Shown: piece after piece, positions 4,645 to 11,552 of the stretch
Position numbering within the stretch: the stretch's first letter is position 1
Layout of the letters: every line of letters starts with the position of its first letter
From: Bacillota bacterium
GTDB taxonomy: Bacteria; Bacillota; Clostridia; Oscillospirales; Ethanoligenentaceae
NCBI GenBank assembly: GCA_023391535.1
Contig: JAEWAU010000121.1
Location: forward strand, 1 to 11,552
Reading direction: 5' to 3'
DNA: 11,552 bases
Notes under the pieces: model-generated
Databases searched by the model: none
What the model was told of the DNA's origin: nothing
Seen by the model: the letters and a program-made list of their open reading frames with translations, nothing else
Position numbers and translations under genes: made by a program

Positions 4645-6054
4645 TTGAAGCTTTGGGCCGGGCGTTTTTCCAAGGAAACCGACGCGCGCGTGAACGATTT
4701 CAATTCGTCCATCCGCTTCGATTCGCGCATGGCGCGCGAGGATATTACGGGCAGCGTGGCGCACGCCGCGATGCTCGGCGAGTGCGGCATCATCGCGCAG
4801 AGCGAGGCGGAAGCCATTGTCGCCGGGCTTAAGGGTATCCTCGCCGATCTTGAAAGCGGCGCATTGCGCATCGATCCCGCCGCCGAGGATATCCACACCT
4901 TCGTGGAGGCGGAGCTGACGCGCCGCATCGGCGACGCGGGCAAGCGCCTGCACACGGCGCGCAGCCGCAACGACCAGGTGGCGCTCGACCTGCGCCTCAC
5001 GCTGCGCGGCGAGATCAAAGAGCTCAAAGGGCTCGCGCTCGCCCTGCTGCAGGCGCTGCTCGAAAAGGCCGCGGCGAACACCCGCACCGTGATGCCGGGC
5101 TACACCCACCTCCAGCGCGCGCAGCCGGTGACGTTCGCCCACCACCTGCTCGCCTACGCGCAGATGCTCCGGCGCGATTACGGCCGCCTTGCGGATTGCG
5201 CGCAGCGCATGGAAGCGGAATGCCCGCTCGGCAGCGGGGCGCTCGCCGGCACCACCTACCCCATCAACCGCGCGCGCACTTCCGGGCTTCTCGGCTTTTC
5301 AGCCCCTTCGGCCAACAGCCTCGACGGCGTGGCGGACCGCGATTTCGCGCTGGAGCTCGCCTCGGCGCTCGCCATTCTCATGACGCACCTCTCGCGCCTT
5401 TCGGAGGAGATCATCCTGTGGTGCTCGTGGGAATTCCGGTTCGTGGAGCTCGACGACGGCTTCGCCACCGGCTCGAGCATCATGCCGCAGAAGAAAAACC
5501 CGGATGTGGCCGAGCTCATCCGCGGCAAAACCGGGCGCGTGTGCGGCGACCTCATGGCGCTGCTCACGGTGATGAAGGGGCTGCCGCTCGCCTACAACAA
5601 GGATATGCAGGAGGACAAAGAGGCGGTTTTCGACGCCGTGGATACCGTAAAGCTCTGCCTTTCCACCATGGCGCCCATGATCGCCACCATGAAGGTCCTG
5701 CCCGAAAACATGCGCCGCGCGGCCTCGGGCGGCTTCATCAACGCCACCGACTGCGCGGATTATCTGGTGCGCAAGGGCCTGCCGTTCCGCGACGCCTACA
5801 AGCTCACCGGCTCGCTCGTGGCCTATTGCCTTGCAAACGGCAAAACGCTCGAAACGCTGGAGCTTTCCGAATACCGGGCGCTTTCCCCGCTGTTCGGCGG
5901 GGATGTTTACACGGCGGTGGCGCTCGATACCTGCGTGGAAAACCGGCTTTCGCAGGGCGGTCCTGCGCCCGCGGCGGTGGAAGAGCAGATGCGGGGTCTG
6001 CGCGCCTTCCTGAAAACGGCGCGCGAAGCGGAGGGGATGCCGGATGCCGTATAA
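4645..6054 (+). CDS. argH: Argininosuccinate lyase
   Basis: Splits argininosuccinate into arginine and fumarate, the last step of the pathway. The 469-residue protein belongs to the fumarase/aspartase superfamily, active as a tetramer in known members. Motifs in order are MKLWAGRF at the start, HTARSRNDQV (residues 103-112), PGYTHLQRAQP (151-161, including the conserved His155) and the superfamily signature GSSIMPQKKNPD (276-287) with the catalytic Ser loop. I chose the TTG start at 4645: AAGGAG (4631-4636) lies 8 bases upstream, and the product then begins exactly where ArgH proteins normally do. The GTG codons at 4636 and 4639 overlap or abut the ribosome binding site and are unlikely starts. 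Its last 11 bases overlap argC, so these two genes are translationally linked. Confidence 0.97.
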   Translation: MKLWAGRFSKETDARVNDFNSSIRFDSRMAREDITGSVAHAAMLGECGIIAQSEAEAIVAGLKGILADLESGALRIDPAAEDIHTFVEAELTRRIGDAGKRLHTARSRNDQVALDLRLTLRGEIKELKGLALALLQALLEKAAANTRTVMPGYTHLQRAQPVTFAHHLLAYAQMLRRDYGRLADCAQRMEAECPLGSGALAGTTYPINRARTSGLLGFSAPSANSLDGVADRDFALELASALAILMTHLSRLSEEIILWCSWEFRFVELDDGFATGSSIMPQKKNPDVAELIRGKTGRVCGDLMALLTVMKGLPLAYNKDMQEDKEAVFDAVDTVKLCLSTMAPMIATMKVLPENMRRAASGGFINATDCADYLVRKGLPFRDAYKLTGSLVAYCLANGKTLETLELSEYRALSPLFGGDVYTAVALDTCVENRLSQGGPAPAAVEEQMRGLRAFLKTAREAEGMPDAV

Positions 6055-6985
6055 GGTTTTCGTGGACGGCGAATCCGGCGCCACGGGGCTCGAGCTGCGC
6101 GCGCGGCTCGAAAAGCGCCCCGGCCTCACGCTTTTGCACATCGCCCCCGAAAAGCGGCGCGACCCGCAGGCGCGCCGGAGCCTTTACGCGCAGGCGGATC
6201 TCGTGTTCCTGTGCCTGCCGGACGACGCGGCGCGCGAGGCGGCCTCTCTGGCCGAGGGCACGGGCGCGCGGCTTATCGATGCCTCCACCGCCCACCGCGT
6301 GGCGCCGGGCTGGGTTTACGGCTTCCCGGAGCTTGCGCCCGGCCAGCGCGAAAAAATCGCCTCGGCCGCCCGCGTGGCGGTTCCGGGCTGCCACGCCACG
6401 GGCTTCACCTCCCTTATGCATCCGTTGGTAGCCGGGGGCATCCTTCCGCGGGATTATCCGCTGTGCTGCACCTCCGTTTCGGGCTACAGCGGCGGCGGCA
6501 AAAAGCTCATCGAAACCTACGAAGCCCGCCGGTATGGCGACCCGGCGCTCCAAAGCCCGCGCTTCTATGCGCTGGGGCTTGCGCACAAGCATCTGCCGGA
6601 GATGCAGGCCGTGAACGGCCTCGCGTTCCCGCCCGTGTTCACGCCCATGGTGGGGCCGTATTACCGCGGGATGCTCGTCTCCGTGCCGCTGCGCGCGCCG
6701 CTTCTGGCAAAGCCGCTGGATGCGCGCGGGTTATGGGAATATTACGGGGAGTATTACTCCGGAGAAGAATATGTGCGGGTGATGCCCTTCGGGGGCGAAA
6801 ACGCGCTCGACGAGGGCTTTCTGGACGCTACGGGCTGCAACGGCACGAACCGGCTCGATCTGTTCGTGTTCGGCGGAGGGGAGCAGGCGCTCGTCGTCGC
6901 GCGGCTCGACAATCTCGGCAAGGGGGCCTCGGGCGCTGCGGTTCAGTGCATGGACCTCATGGCGGTGGGCAATGTCCGCAAATAA
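6044..6985 (+). CDS. argC: N-acetyl-gamma-glutamyl-phosphate reductase, type 2
   Basis: Reduces N-acetylglutamyl phosphate to N-acetylglutamate semialdehyde with NADPH. At 313 residues it fits the shorter type 2 family rather than type 1 (about 345 residues). Evidence is FVDGESGATG at the nucleotide-binding N terminus (residues 6-15), FLCLPDDAA (55-63), DASTAHR (79-85), the catalytic Cys116 in VPGCHATGFTS, GYSGGGKK (147-154) and HKHLPEM (181-187). The ATG at 6044 overlaps the end of argH by 11 bases, and GGAGGGG (6030-6036) inside argH serves as its ribosome binding site 7 bases upstream. It supplies the substrate for ArgD and uses the product of ArgB. The 105 bases after it, up to argJ, hold no gene. 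Confidence 0.96.
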   Translation: MPYKVFVDGESGATGLELRARLEKRPGLTLLHIAPEKRRDPQARRSLYAQADLVFLCLPDDAAREAASLAEGTGARLIDASTAHRVAPGWVYGFPELAPGQREKIASAARVAVPGCHATGFTSLMHPLVAGGILPRDYPLCCTSVSGYSGGGKKLIETYEARRYGDPALQSPRFYALGLAHKHLPEMQAVNGLAFPPVFTPMVGPYYRGMLVSVPLRAPLLAKPLDARGLWEYYGEYYSGEEYVRVMPFGGENALDEGFLDATGCNGTNRLDLFVFGGGEQALVVARLDNLGKGASGAAVQCMDLMAVGNVRK

Positions 6986-7090
6986 ACTCCGGGCCGGGAG
7001 CAATTTTTCGCTTTTGCTATGACGATTTCACCGGAGCGCCGGGAACAAGGCGAAATACCGGCGCTGCCGGGCAAAAAGGATGTGTACCCC

Positions 7091-8311
7091 ATGGATTATC
7101 AGATCATCGGCGGCTCGGTGACGGCCCCTTCCGGTTTCACGGCCTCGGGCGTCCACTGCGGCATCCGCAAAAACCGTCAGAAAAAGGACCTTGCGCTCAT
7201 CGCGGCGGATACGCTCTGCGACGCGGCCGCCATCTACACGCAGAACCGCGTGAAGGGCGCGCCGCTGCTCGTCACCAAAGAGCATCTGCAAAACGGCCGT
7301 GCGCAGGCAATCATCTGCAACAGCGGCAACGCCAACACCTGCAACGCGGACGGCCTCGAGATCGCGAACGCCATGTGCGCCGCCGCTGCTCGGGCGCTGG
7401 GCATCGCGCAAGAGGATGTGCTCGTGGGCTCCACGGGCGTTATCGGCCAGCCGCTGCCGCTTTCGCCCATCGTAAACGCCATCCCGTCGCTCGCGGCGGC
7501 GCTTTCCAAAGCCGGCGCGGCGGATGCCACCGAGGCCATCATGACTACGGACACGCGCAAGAAAGAGATCGCGGTTTCGTTCACGCTTGCCGGAAAAGAG
7601 TGCCGCATCGGGGGCATCGCCAAGGGCAGCGGCATGATCAACCCGAACATGGCCACGATGCTGAGCTTTCTCACCACGGATGTTTCCATCGCGTCCGAGC
7701 TTCTGCAAACCGCGCTGAAAACCTGTGCGGATGCAACCTTCAACATGGTGAGCGTGGATGGCGACACCTCCACCAACGACACGCTGGCCATTCTGGCCTC
7801 GGGCAAAGCGGGCAACGCACGCATCACGGCGCCGGGCGCGGAATACGACGCCTTCTGCGGGGCGCTGCTCGCCGTGATGACGCATCTGGCCCGCGAGGTG
7901 GCGCGCGACGGCGAGGGCGCCACCAAGCTGGTGGAGTGCGCGGTTTCGGGCGCGGCGGATGAGCAGACGGCGCGCATCGTGGCAAAAGCCGTCATTTCCT
8001 CCACGCTGTTCAAGGCCGCCATGTTCGGCTCGGACGCAAACTGGGGGCGCGTGCTCTGCGCCATCGGCTACGCGCCGGCACAGGTGGACGTCGCCCGCGT
8101 GGACGTGGCCTTCGAATCGGCCGGCGGGGAAATCCTCGTGTGCAAAAACGGCGCGGGCCTCGCCTTCTCCGAGGAACAGGCGCGCAACGTGCTGGTGCGC
8201 GACGAAGTCCGCGTCAAGGTGGAGCTTCACGCGGGTTCCTGCTCCGCCACGGCCTGGGGCTGCGATCTCACCTACGATTACGTCAAAATAAACGGCGATT
8301 ACCGCACCTGA
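7091..8311 (+). CDS. argJ: Glutamate N-acetyltransferase / amino-acid acetyltransferase (ArgJ)
   Basis: Transfers the acetyl group from N-acetylornithine to glutamate, releasing ornithine and regenerating N-acetylglutamate; some members can also use acetyl-CoA. The 406-residue precursor shows the self-cleavage signature KGSGMINPNMATML, so an alpha chain should end at Ala188 and a beta chain should begin with the nucleophile Thr189. Other blocks are the N-terminal APSGFTASGVHCGIRK, CNSGNANTC and, near the C terminus, GSDANWGR. I chose ATG 7091, with AAGGA 10 bases upstream and the normal family N terminus; the frame continues to an ATG at 7019 that lacks a ribosome binding site. A hairpin (7035-7042 with 7058-7065) lies upstream of this site. 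With ArgJ present and no argA or argE in the cluster, the pathway is of the cyclic type. Whether this enzyme is mono- or bifunctional cannot be read from sequence. Confidence 0.97.
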   Translation: MDYQIIGGSVTAPSGFTASGVHCGIRKNRQKKDLALIAADTLCDAAAIYTQNRVKGAPLLVTKEHLQNGRAQAIICNSGNANTCNADGLEIANAMCAAAARALGIAQEDVLVGSTGVIGQPLPLSPIVNAIPSLAAALSKAGAADATEAIMTTDTRKKEIAVSFTLAGKECRIGGIAKGSGMINPNMATMLSFLTTDVSIASELLQTALKTCADATFNMVSVDGDTSTNDTLAILASGKAGNARITAPGAEYDAFCGALLAVMTHLAREVARDGEGATKLVECAVSGAADEQTARIVAKAVISSTLFKAAMFGSDANWGRVLCAIGYAPAQVDVARVDVAFESAGGEILVCKNGAGLAFSEEQARNVLVRDEVRVKVELHAGSCSATAWGCDLTYDYVKINGDYRT

Positions 8312-8387
8312 ACGCGCGGTGCGCGCGGCAAGGCCGTGCCGGGAGCGGCGGAAAGTCTGCGTTCCGCGCAAGCTGGAATGTTCCCGG

Positions 8388-8425
8388 GCGGGGCTTTTCG
8401 GCCCTGCTTTCGCCTTTTAATTTTA
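8388..8425 (+). terminator. Hairpin plus T-rich tract before argB, possible attenuator
   Basis: GCGGGGCT (8388-8395) pairs with GGCCCTGC (8400-8407), with two G-U pairs and a 4-base loop. TTTCGCC and then TTTTAATTTTA (8415-8425) follow. The stem is short and the T-run interrupted, so this is at most a weak terminator inside the operon. The same T-rich tract precedes the argB ribosome binding site and may also help keep it unstructured. Confidence 0.4.
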
Positions 8426-8445
8426 TCAAAGGTCGTGCTGTTTAA

Positions 8446-9309
8446 ATGGGCCAGATTTCGGATTTCGATACGGCGCAGGTGCTCGTGCATGCGCTGCCGT
8501 ACATCCAGAAATACAGCAGCAAAACCGTGGTGGTGAAATACGGCGGCAACGCCATGACCAGCGAAAAGCTCAAGGACGCCGTGATGACCGACATGGTGCT
8601 GCTTTCGCTCGTGGGGGTGCGCGTGGTGCTGGTGCACGGCGGCGGGCCGGAGATCAGCGACATGCTGCGCCGCGTGGGCAAGGAGAGCCGCTTCGTGGGC
8701 GGCCTGCGCTACACCGACGCGGAAACCATGGAGATCGTGCAGATGGTGCTGGCCGGTAAGGTGAACAAGGATCTGGTGCGGCACCTGCAGCAGTCCGGAG
8801 GGCGCGCGCTGGGGCTCTGCGGGCTGGATGGCGGCATGATCCGGGCGAAAAAGCTTGTGGAAACGGACCTGGATCTCGGCCTGGTGGGCGACATCGTTTC
8901 CGTGGACGTCGCGCCCATCGCGGATGCCCTCGCGGGCGGGTACATTCCCGTTATCGCCACCATGGCGGCGGGCGGGAACGGCGAGGTTTACAACATCAAC
9001 GCCGATACGGCGGCGGCGCGCATTGCGGCCGCGCTCAGGGCCGAAAAGCTTATGCTTCTCACCGATACGCGCGGCCTGCTGCGCGACCGCGCGGACGAAT
9101 CCACGCTCATCCCCTTCGTGAACGTCAGCGACGTGCCGGACCTTGTGCGGCAGGGCATCATCTCGGGCGGCATGATTCCCAAGGTGGATTGCTGCGTGGA
9201 GGCCGTGCGGCGCGGCGTGGGCAGCGCCAGCATCATCGACGGCCGCTCCCCCCATTCCATCCTCGTCGAGATGTTCTCCGACGAAGGCCTCGGCACCATG
9301 TTCCAGTAG
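8446..9309 (+). CDS. argB: Acetylglutamate kinase, arginine-inhibited type
   Basis: Phosphorylates N-acetylglutamate with ATP, the second and usually controlling step in a cyclic arginine pathway. The 287-residue amino-acid-kinase-fold protein shows KYGGNAM (Lys31 matches the catalytic Lys8 of E. coli), HGGGPEI (64-70), RFVGGLRYTD (82-91), NINADTAA (183-190, matching the N158/D162 region of E. coli) and GGMIPKV (Lys246, matching K217). An extra N-terminal helix (ALPYIQKY, 16-23) and the C-terminal EGLGTM motif are typical of hexameric, arginine-sensitive kinases, so feedback inhibition by arginine is likely. The ATG at 8446 is the start; the nearest ribosome binding site, AAAGG at 8428-8432, is 13 bases upstream, rather far, so translation may be modest. 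Confidence 0.97.
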   Translation: MGQISDFDTAQVLVHALPYIQKYSSKTVVVKYGGNAMTSEKLKDAVMTDMVLLSLVGVRVVLVHGGGPEISDMLRRVGKESRFVGGLRYTDAETMEIVQMVLAGKVNKDLVRHLQQSGGRALGLCGLDGGMIRAKKLVETDLDLGLVGDIVSVDVAPIADALAGGYIPVIATMAAGGNGEVYNINADTAAARIAAALRAEKLMLLTDTRGLLRDRADESTLIPFVNVSDVPDLVRQGIISGGMIPKVDCCVEAVRRGVGSASIIDGRSPHSILVEMFSDEGLGTMFQ

Positions 9310-9310
9310 T

Positions 9311-9374
9311 GCGCGGCGCGCACAGCCAAGCCGCGCCGCTTTCGTTCCCGTTTTAATTTTAATTTTTATTTTCG
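9311..9374 (+). promoter_or_regulatory. Hairpin and AT-rich tract between argB and argD
   Basis: GCGCGGC (9311-9317) pairs with GCCGCGC (9330-9336) around a 12-base loop, just after the argB stop codon. After a short gap comes an almost pure A/T run (9351-9372, TTTTAATTTTAATTTTTATT and on), striking in this GC-rich window. The argD ribosome binding site AAAGGGG (9376-9382) follows. The T-run is too far from the stem for a classical terminator. It may be a translation-enhancing unstructured leader, a weak internal promoter region or a processing site. I could not define a convincing -35/-10 pair. Confidence 0.4.
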
Positions 9375-9391
9375 GAAAGGGGTTTTTCTCG

Positions 9392-10570
9392 ATGCCGGTG
9401 GATGAAAAGACCAGACAGTACATCATGGATACCTATTCCCGGTTCGATGTGGTTCTGGAATCGGGCAAGGGAGCCACGGCGCGCGGCGCGGGGCGGGAGT
9501 ACGTCGATTTCGGCAGCGGCATCGGGGTAAACGCCCTCGGCTACTGCGACGACGTGTGGGCCGCGGCCGTTGCCAAACAGGCCGCCGCGCTTTCGCACTG
9601 CTCGAACCTCTATTACGCGCCCGTGCAGGGCGAGCTGGCGGAGCTTCTGTGCAACGCCTCGGGCTTCGCGCGCGTGTTCTTCGCGAATTCCGGCGCCGAA
9701 GCCAACGAGGGACTCATCAAGCTCGCGCGCAAGTACAGTTTCGATAAATACGGCCGGGGGCGCGCCACGGTGGTGGCGCTCGAAAACTCCTTCCACGGCC
9801 GCACGGTTACAACGCTTTCGGCCACGGGGCAGGAGGTGTTCCACAATTATTTCTTCCCCTTCACGCCCGGCTTCAAGTTCGCCGCGGCAAACGACATTCA
9901 GAGCGTCAAAGACGCGTGCACGCCGGACGTGTGCGCCGTGCTGCTCGAGCCGGTGCAGGGCGAGGGCGGCGTGCTGCCGCTCGACGCGGCCTTCGTGCGC
10001 GAAACGGCGGAATTCTGCCGCGCGCGGGATATCCTGCTGCTGTTCGACGAGGTGCAAACGGGCATCGGCCGCACGGGAAGCTTCTTTGCCTACGAGCAGT
10101 TCGGCGTGAAGGCCGACGCCGTTTCCTGCGCCAAGGCGCTGGCGGGCGGCCTGCCCATGGGTGCGGTGCTGGCCTGCGAAAGGCTTGCGCGCGTGCTCGG
10201 CCCGGGCACCCACGCCACCACGTTCGGCGGCAACCCCATCGCCTGCGCGGGCGCGCTCGAGGTGGTAAAACGCGTTACGGCGCCGGGTTTTCTGCAGGAA
10301 GTAACGCGCAAGGGCGAAGTGTTCCGCGCGGCGCTGAAAAAGCTGCCGGGCGTGGGGGAGATCCGTGGCCTCGGGCTGATGCTGGGCTTCGATATTGCGG
10401 GCGCGGACGCCAAAAAGGCCGCGGCGCTGGCCGCCGAAAAAGGGCTTCTGGTGCTCACGGCGAAAAGCTCGCTGCGGCTGCTGCCGCCGCTCACCATCAC
10501 GGAGGAAGAGATCGCCCGCGGCATGGAGATTCTGGAAAAAACGCTTGCGGAGCTTCCCGCGCGGGCGTGA
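9392..10570 (+). CDS. argD: Acetylornithine aminotransferase
   Basis: Pyridoxal-phosphate enzyme (class III aminotransferase) that converts N-acetylglutamate semialdehyde to N-acetylornithine using glutamate. The 392-residue length is normal. Visible motifs are FGSGIGVNALGY (40-51), NSGAEANE (99-106, cofactor phosphate binding), FHGRT (134-138), LLEPVQGEGG (184-193), FDEVQTGIGRTG (218-229, with cofactor-contacting Asp219) and CAKALAGGLPMGA (246-258), where Lys248 is the expected cofactor lysine. HATTFGGNPIACA follows. The ATG at 9392 has AAAGGGG 9 bases upstream. Related enzymes can also act on succinyl-diaminopimelate or ornithine, but its position between argB and argF supports the arginine role. 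Confidence 0.96.
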   Translation: MPVDEKTRQYIMDTYSRFDVVLESGKGATARGAGREYVDFGSGIGVNALGYCDDVWAAAVAKQAAALSHCSNLYYAPVQGELAELLCNASGFARVFFANSGAEANEGLIKLARKYSFDKYGRGRATVVALENSFHGRTVTTLSATGQEVFHNYFFPFTPGFKFAAANDIQSVKDACTPDVCAVLLEPVQGEGGVLPLDAAFVRETAEFCRARDILLLFDEVQTGIGRTGSFFAYEQFGVKADAVSCAKALAGGLPMGAVLACERLARVLGPGTHATTFGGNPIACAGALEVVKRVTAPGFLQEVTRKGEVFRAALKKLPGVGEIRGLGLMLGFDIAGADAKKAAALAAEKGLLVLTAKSSLRLLPPLTITEEEIARGMEILEKTLAELPARA

Positions 10571-10582
10571 GCGCGCCGGACG

Positions 10583-10611
10583 GAAACGGGATAGACAGAA
10601 ACGGAATAGAC
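10583..10611. repeat. Two-copy purine-rich direct repeat before argF
   Basis: GAAACGGGATAGAC (10583-10596) and GAAACGGAATAGAC (10598-10611) differ at one base and repeat with a period of 15, followed by GGAAAGG, the argF ribosome binding site. The repeat fills most of the 58-base argD-argF gap and likely arose by slippage. It could act as an unstructured purine-rich leader. Confidence 0.6.
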
Positions 10612-10628
10612 GGAAAGGAAGAACGGGC

Positions 10629-11549
10629 ATGAAACATCTTCTCAAGCTGCTGGACCTCACGGGCGAGGAGATCATCGAAATCCTGAACCTGGGCGACCAG
10701 CTCAAATACGAAGTGAAACACAACATTCCGCACCCGCGCCTTAATGGAAAATCGCTCGGGATGATCTTTGAAAAATCCTCCACGCGCACGCGCGTGTCGT
10801 TCGAGGTGGGCATGTACCAGCTCGGCGGGCACCCGCTGTTCCTTTCCTCGCGCGACCTGCAGATCGGCCGCGGCGAGCCGGTGGAGGATACCGCGCGCGT
10901 GCTCTCTCGCTACCTCGACGGCATCGAGATCCGCACCTTCGCGCAGGCCGAGGTGGAGGAGCTCGCCCAGTATTCCACCATTCCCATCATCAACGGGCTC
11001 ACGGATTTCGCCCACCCCTGCCAGGTGCTGGCCGATCTCATGACGGTGCGGGAATACAAGGGCCGCCTTGCGGGGCTGAAGCTCTGCTTTATCGGGGACG
11101 GCAACAACATGATGAACTCGCTCATCGTGGGCGGCCTCAAGACGGGCATGACGGTTTCGGTCGCCTGCCCCGCGGGCTACGGGCCCGCCAAAGAGGTTCT
11201 GGAGTTTGCGGATGCGCAGAACAAGGCCGCGGGCAAAGAGCTGTTCACGCTTTTCCGCAGCCCCGCGCAGGCCGCGGCGGATGCCGACGCCGTGTTTACC
11301 GACGTGTGGGCCTCCATGGGGCAGGAAAAGGAGGCCGAGCGCCGCCGCCGCGATTTCGCGGGGTTCCAGGTGAACGCGGAGCTGCTGGCGCTCGCGAAGC
11401 CCGACGCGATGGTGCAGCACTGCCTGCCCGCCCACCGCGGCGAGGAGATCACCGCGGAGGTGCTCGAGGCGCACGCGAATGAAGTCTTCGACGAGGCCGA
11501 GAACCGCCTGCACGCGCAGAAGGCCGTACTGGTAAAGCTCATGGGATGA
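10629..11549 (+). CDS. argF: Ornithine carbamoyltransferase
   Basis: Joins ornithine and carbamoyl phosphate to make citrulline. The 306-residue cytoplasmic protein carries the carbamoyl-phosphate motif SSTRTR (residues 50-55), the FAHPCQ loop (127-132, HPCQ signature), FIGDGNNMMNS (154-164), the ornithine-contacting DVWASMG loop (225-231) and HCLPAHRG (264-271, with the Cys265-Leu266 pair). The ATG at 10629 has AAAGGAA about 10 bases upstream and gives the normal N terminus; the frame is open further upstream inside argD but is non-coding there. The stop codon at 11547-11549 lies 3 bases from the window end, so any following gene or terminator is not visible. Its place in a biosynthetic cluster argues for an anabolic rather than a catabolic (arcB) enzyme. 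Confidence 0.97.
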   Translation: MKHLLKLLDLTGEEIIEILNLGDQLKYEVKHNIPHPRLNGKSLGMIFEKSSTRTRVSFEVGMYQLGGHPLFLSSRDLQIGRGEPVEDTARVLSRYLDGIEIRTFAQAEVEELAQYSTIPIINGLTDFAHPCQVLADLMTVREYKGRLAGLKLCFIGDGNNMMNSLIVGGLKTGMTVSVACPAGYGPAKEVLEFADAQNKAAGKELFTLFRSPAQAAADADAVFTDVWASMGQEKEAERRRRDFAGFQVNAELLALAKPDAMVQHCLPAHRGEEITAEVLEAHANEVFDEAENRLHAQKAVLVKLMG

Positions 11550-11552
11550 CGC

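Noticed and set aside
6986..7020. Terminator after argC (CTCC...GGAG followed by CAATTTTT)
   Set aside because: Only 4 pairs can form reliably, too weak to call; the T-rich stretch alone is not enough.
7035..7065. AGCGCCGG/CCGGCGCT hairpin upstream of argJ as a terminator
   Set aside because: No T-run follows and the loop is 15 bases; kept only as a note in the argJ entry.
7019..7090. N-terminal extension of argJ from ATG 7019
   Set aside because: No ribosome binding site, and ArgJ proteins normally begin close to the residue coded at 7091.
7028..8371. 447-codon open frame on the minus strand opposite argJ
   Set aside because: Arginine/histidine/alanine-rich translation, no ribosome binding site and full overlap with a certain gene; a by-product of high GC at third codon positions. 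The same applies to the long antisense frames over argH (5299-6141) and dusB (230-1234).
1..11552. CRISPR array, tRNA, rRNA, transposase, phage or defence genes
   Set aside because: Both strands read through without regularly spaced repeats, cloverleaf-like genes or mobile-element proteins; every long plausible frame is explained by core metabolism.

Overview
The window reads as chromosomal DNA of a high-GC member of the Bacillota, most likely class Clostridia. The evidence is AAGGAG-type ribosome binding sites, two TTG starts, TATAAT promoters, an ArgR/AhrC-type operator, a cyclic (ArgJ-based) arginine pathway and a conserved 'hydrolase' family that I associate with Clostridia. The genus cannot be read from the sequence.

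Layout. Positions 4-43 hold a terminator hairpin that probably ends an unseen plus-strand gene and the minus-strand dusB. Minus strand, 1701 down to 59: a flavin reductase family protein, a terminator-like hairpin, then dusB (tRNA dihydrouridine synthase). Positions 1702-2350 are a 649-base divergent intergenic region with no convincing gene. It carries two candidate minus-strand promoters, a 186-base segment bounded by inverted repeats, several hairpins, an orphan plus-strand terminator and a near-consensus plus-strand promoter. Plus strand, 2351-3052: a conserved TIM-barrel-like protein of unknown function. Plus strand, 3299-11549: argG, argH, argC, argJ, argB, argD and argF, in that order.

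How the genes work together. ArgJ moves the acetyl group from N-acetylornithine to glutamate. ArgB phosphorylates N-acetylglutamate, ArgC reduces it and ArgD transaminates it. ArgJ then releases ornithine and recycles the acetyl group. ArgF makes citrulline, and ArgG and ArgH convert citrulline to arginine. Only carbamoyl-phosphate synthase and the regulator are missing, and they may lie outside the window. ArgB has the N-terminal helix and C-terminal GLGTM motif typical of arginine-inhibited N-acetylglutamate kinases, which fits feedback control in a cyclic pathway. A good ARG-box match sits just upstream of the argG promoter, with weaker matches overlapping it. This is the only arginine operator I could find.

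A strong hairpin followed by TTTT separates argG from argH, and weaker hairpin/T-rich elements precede argB and argD. The cluster may therefore be expressed in steps rather than as one uniform message. Most of the window is ordinary core metabolism. The items most worth a second look are the uncharacterised gene at 2351-3052, the inverted-repeat segment at 1867-2052 and the arrangement of operators and internal terminators in the arg cluster. I see no defence system, mobile-element protein, CRISPR array, tRNA or rRNA.
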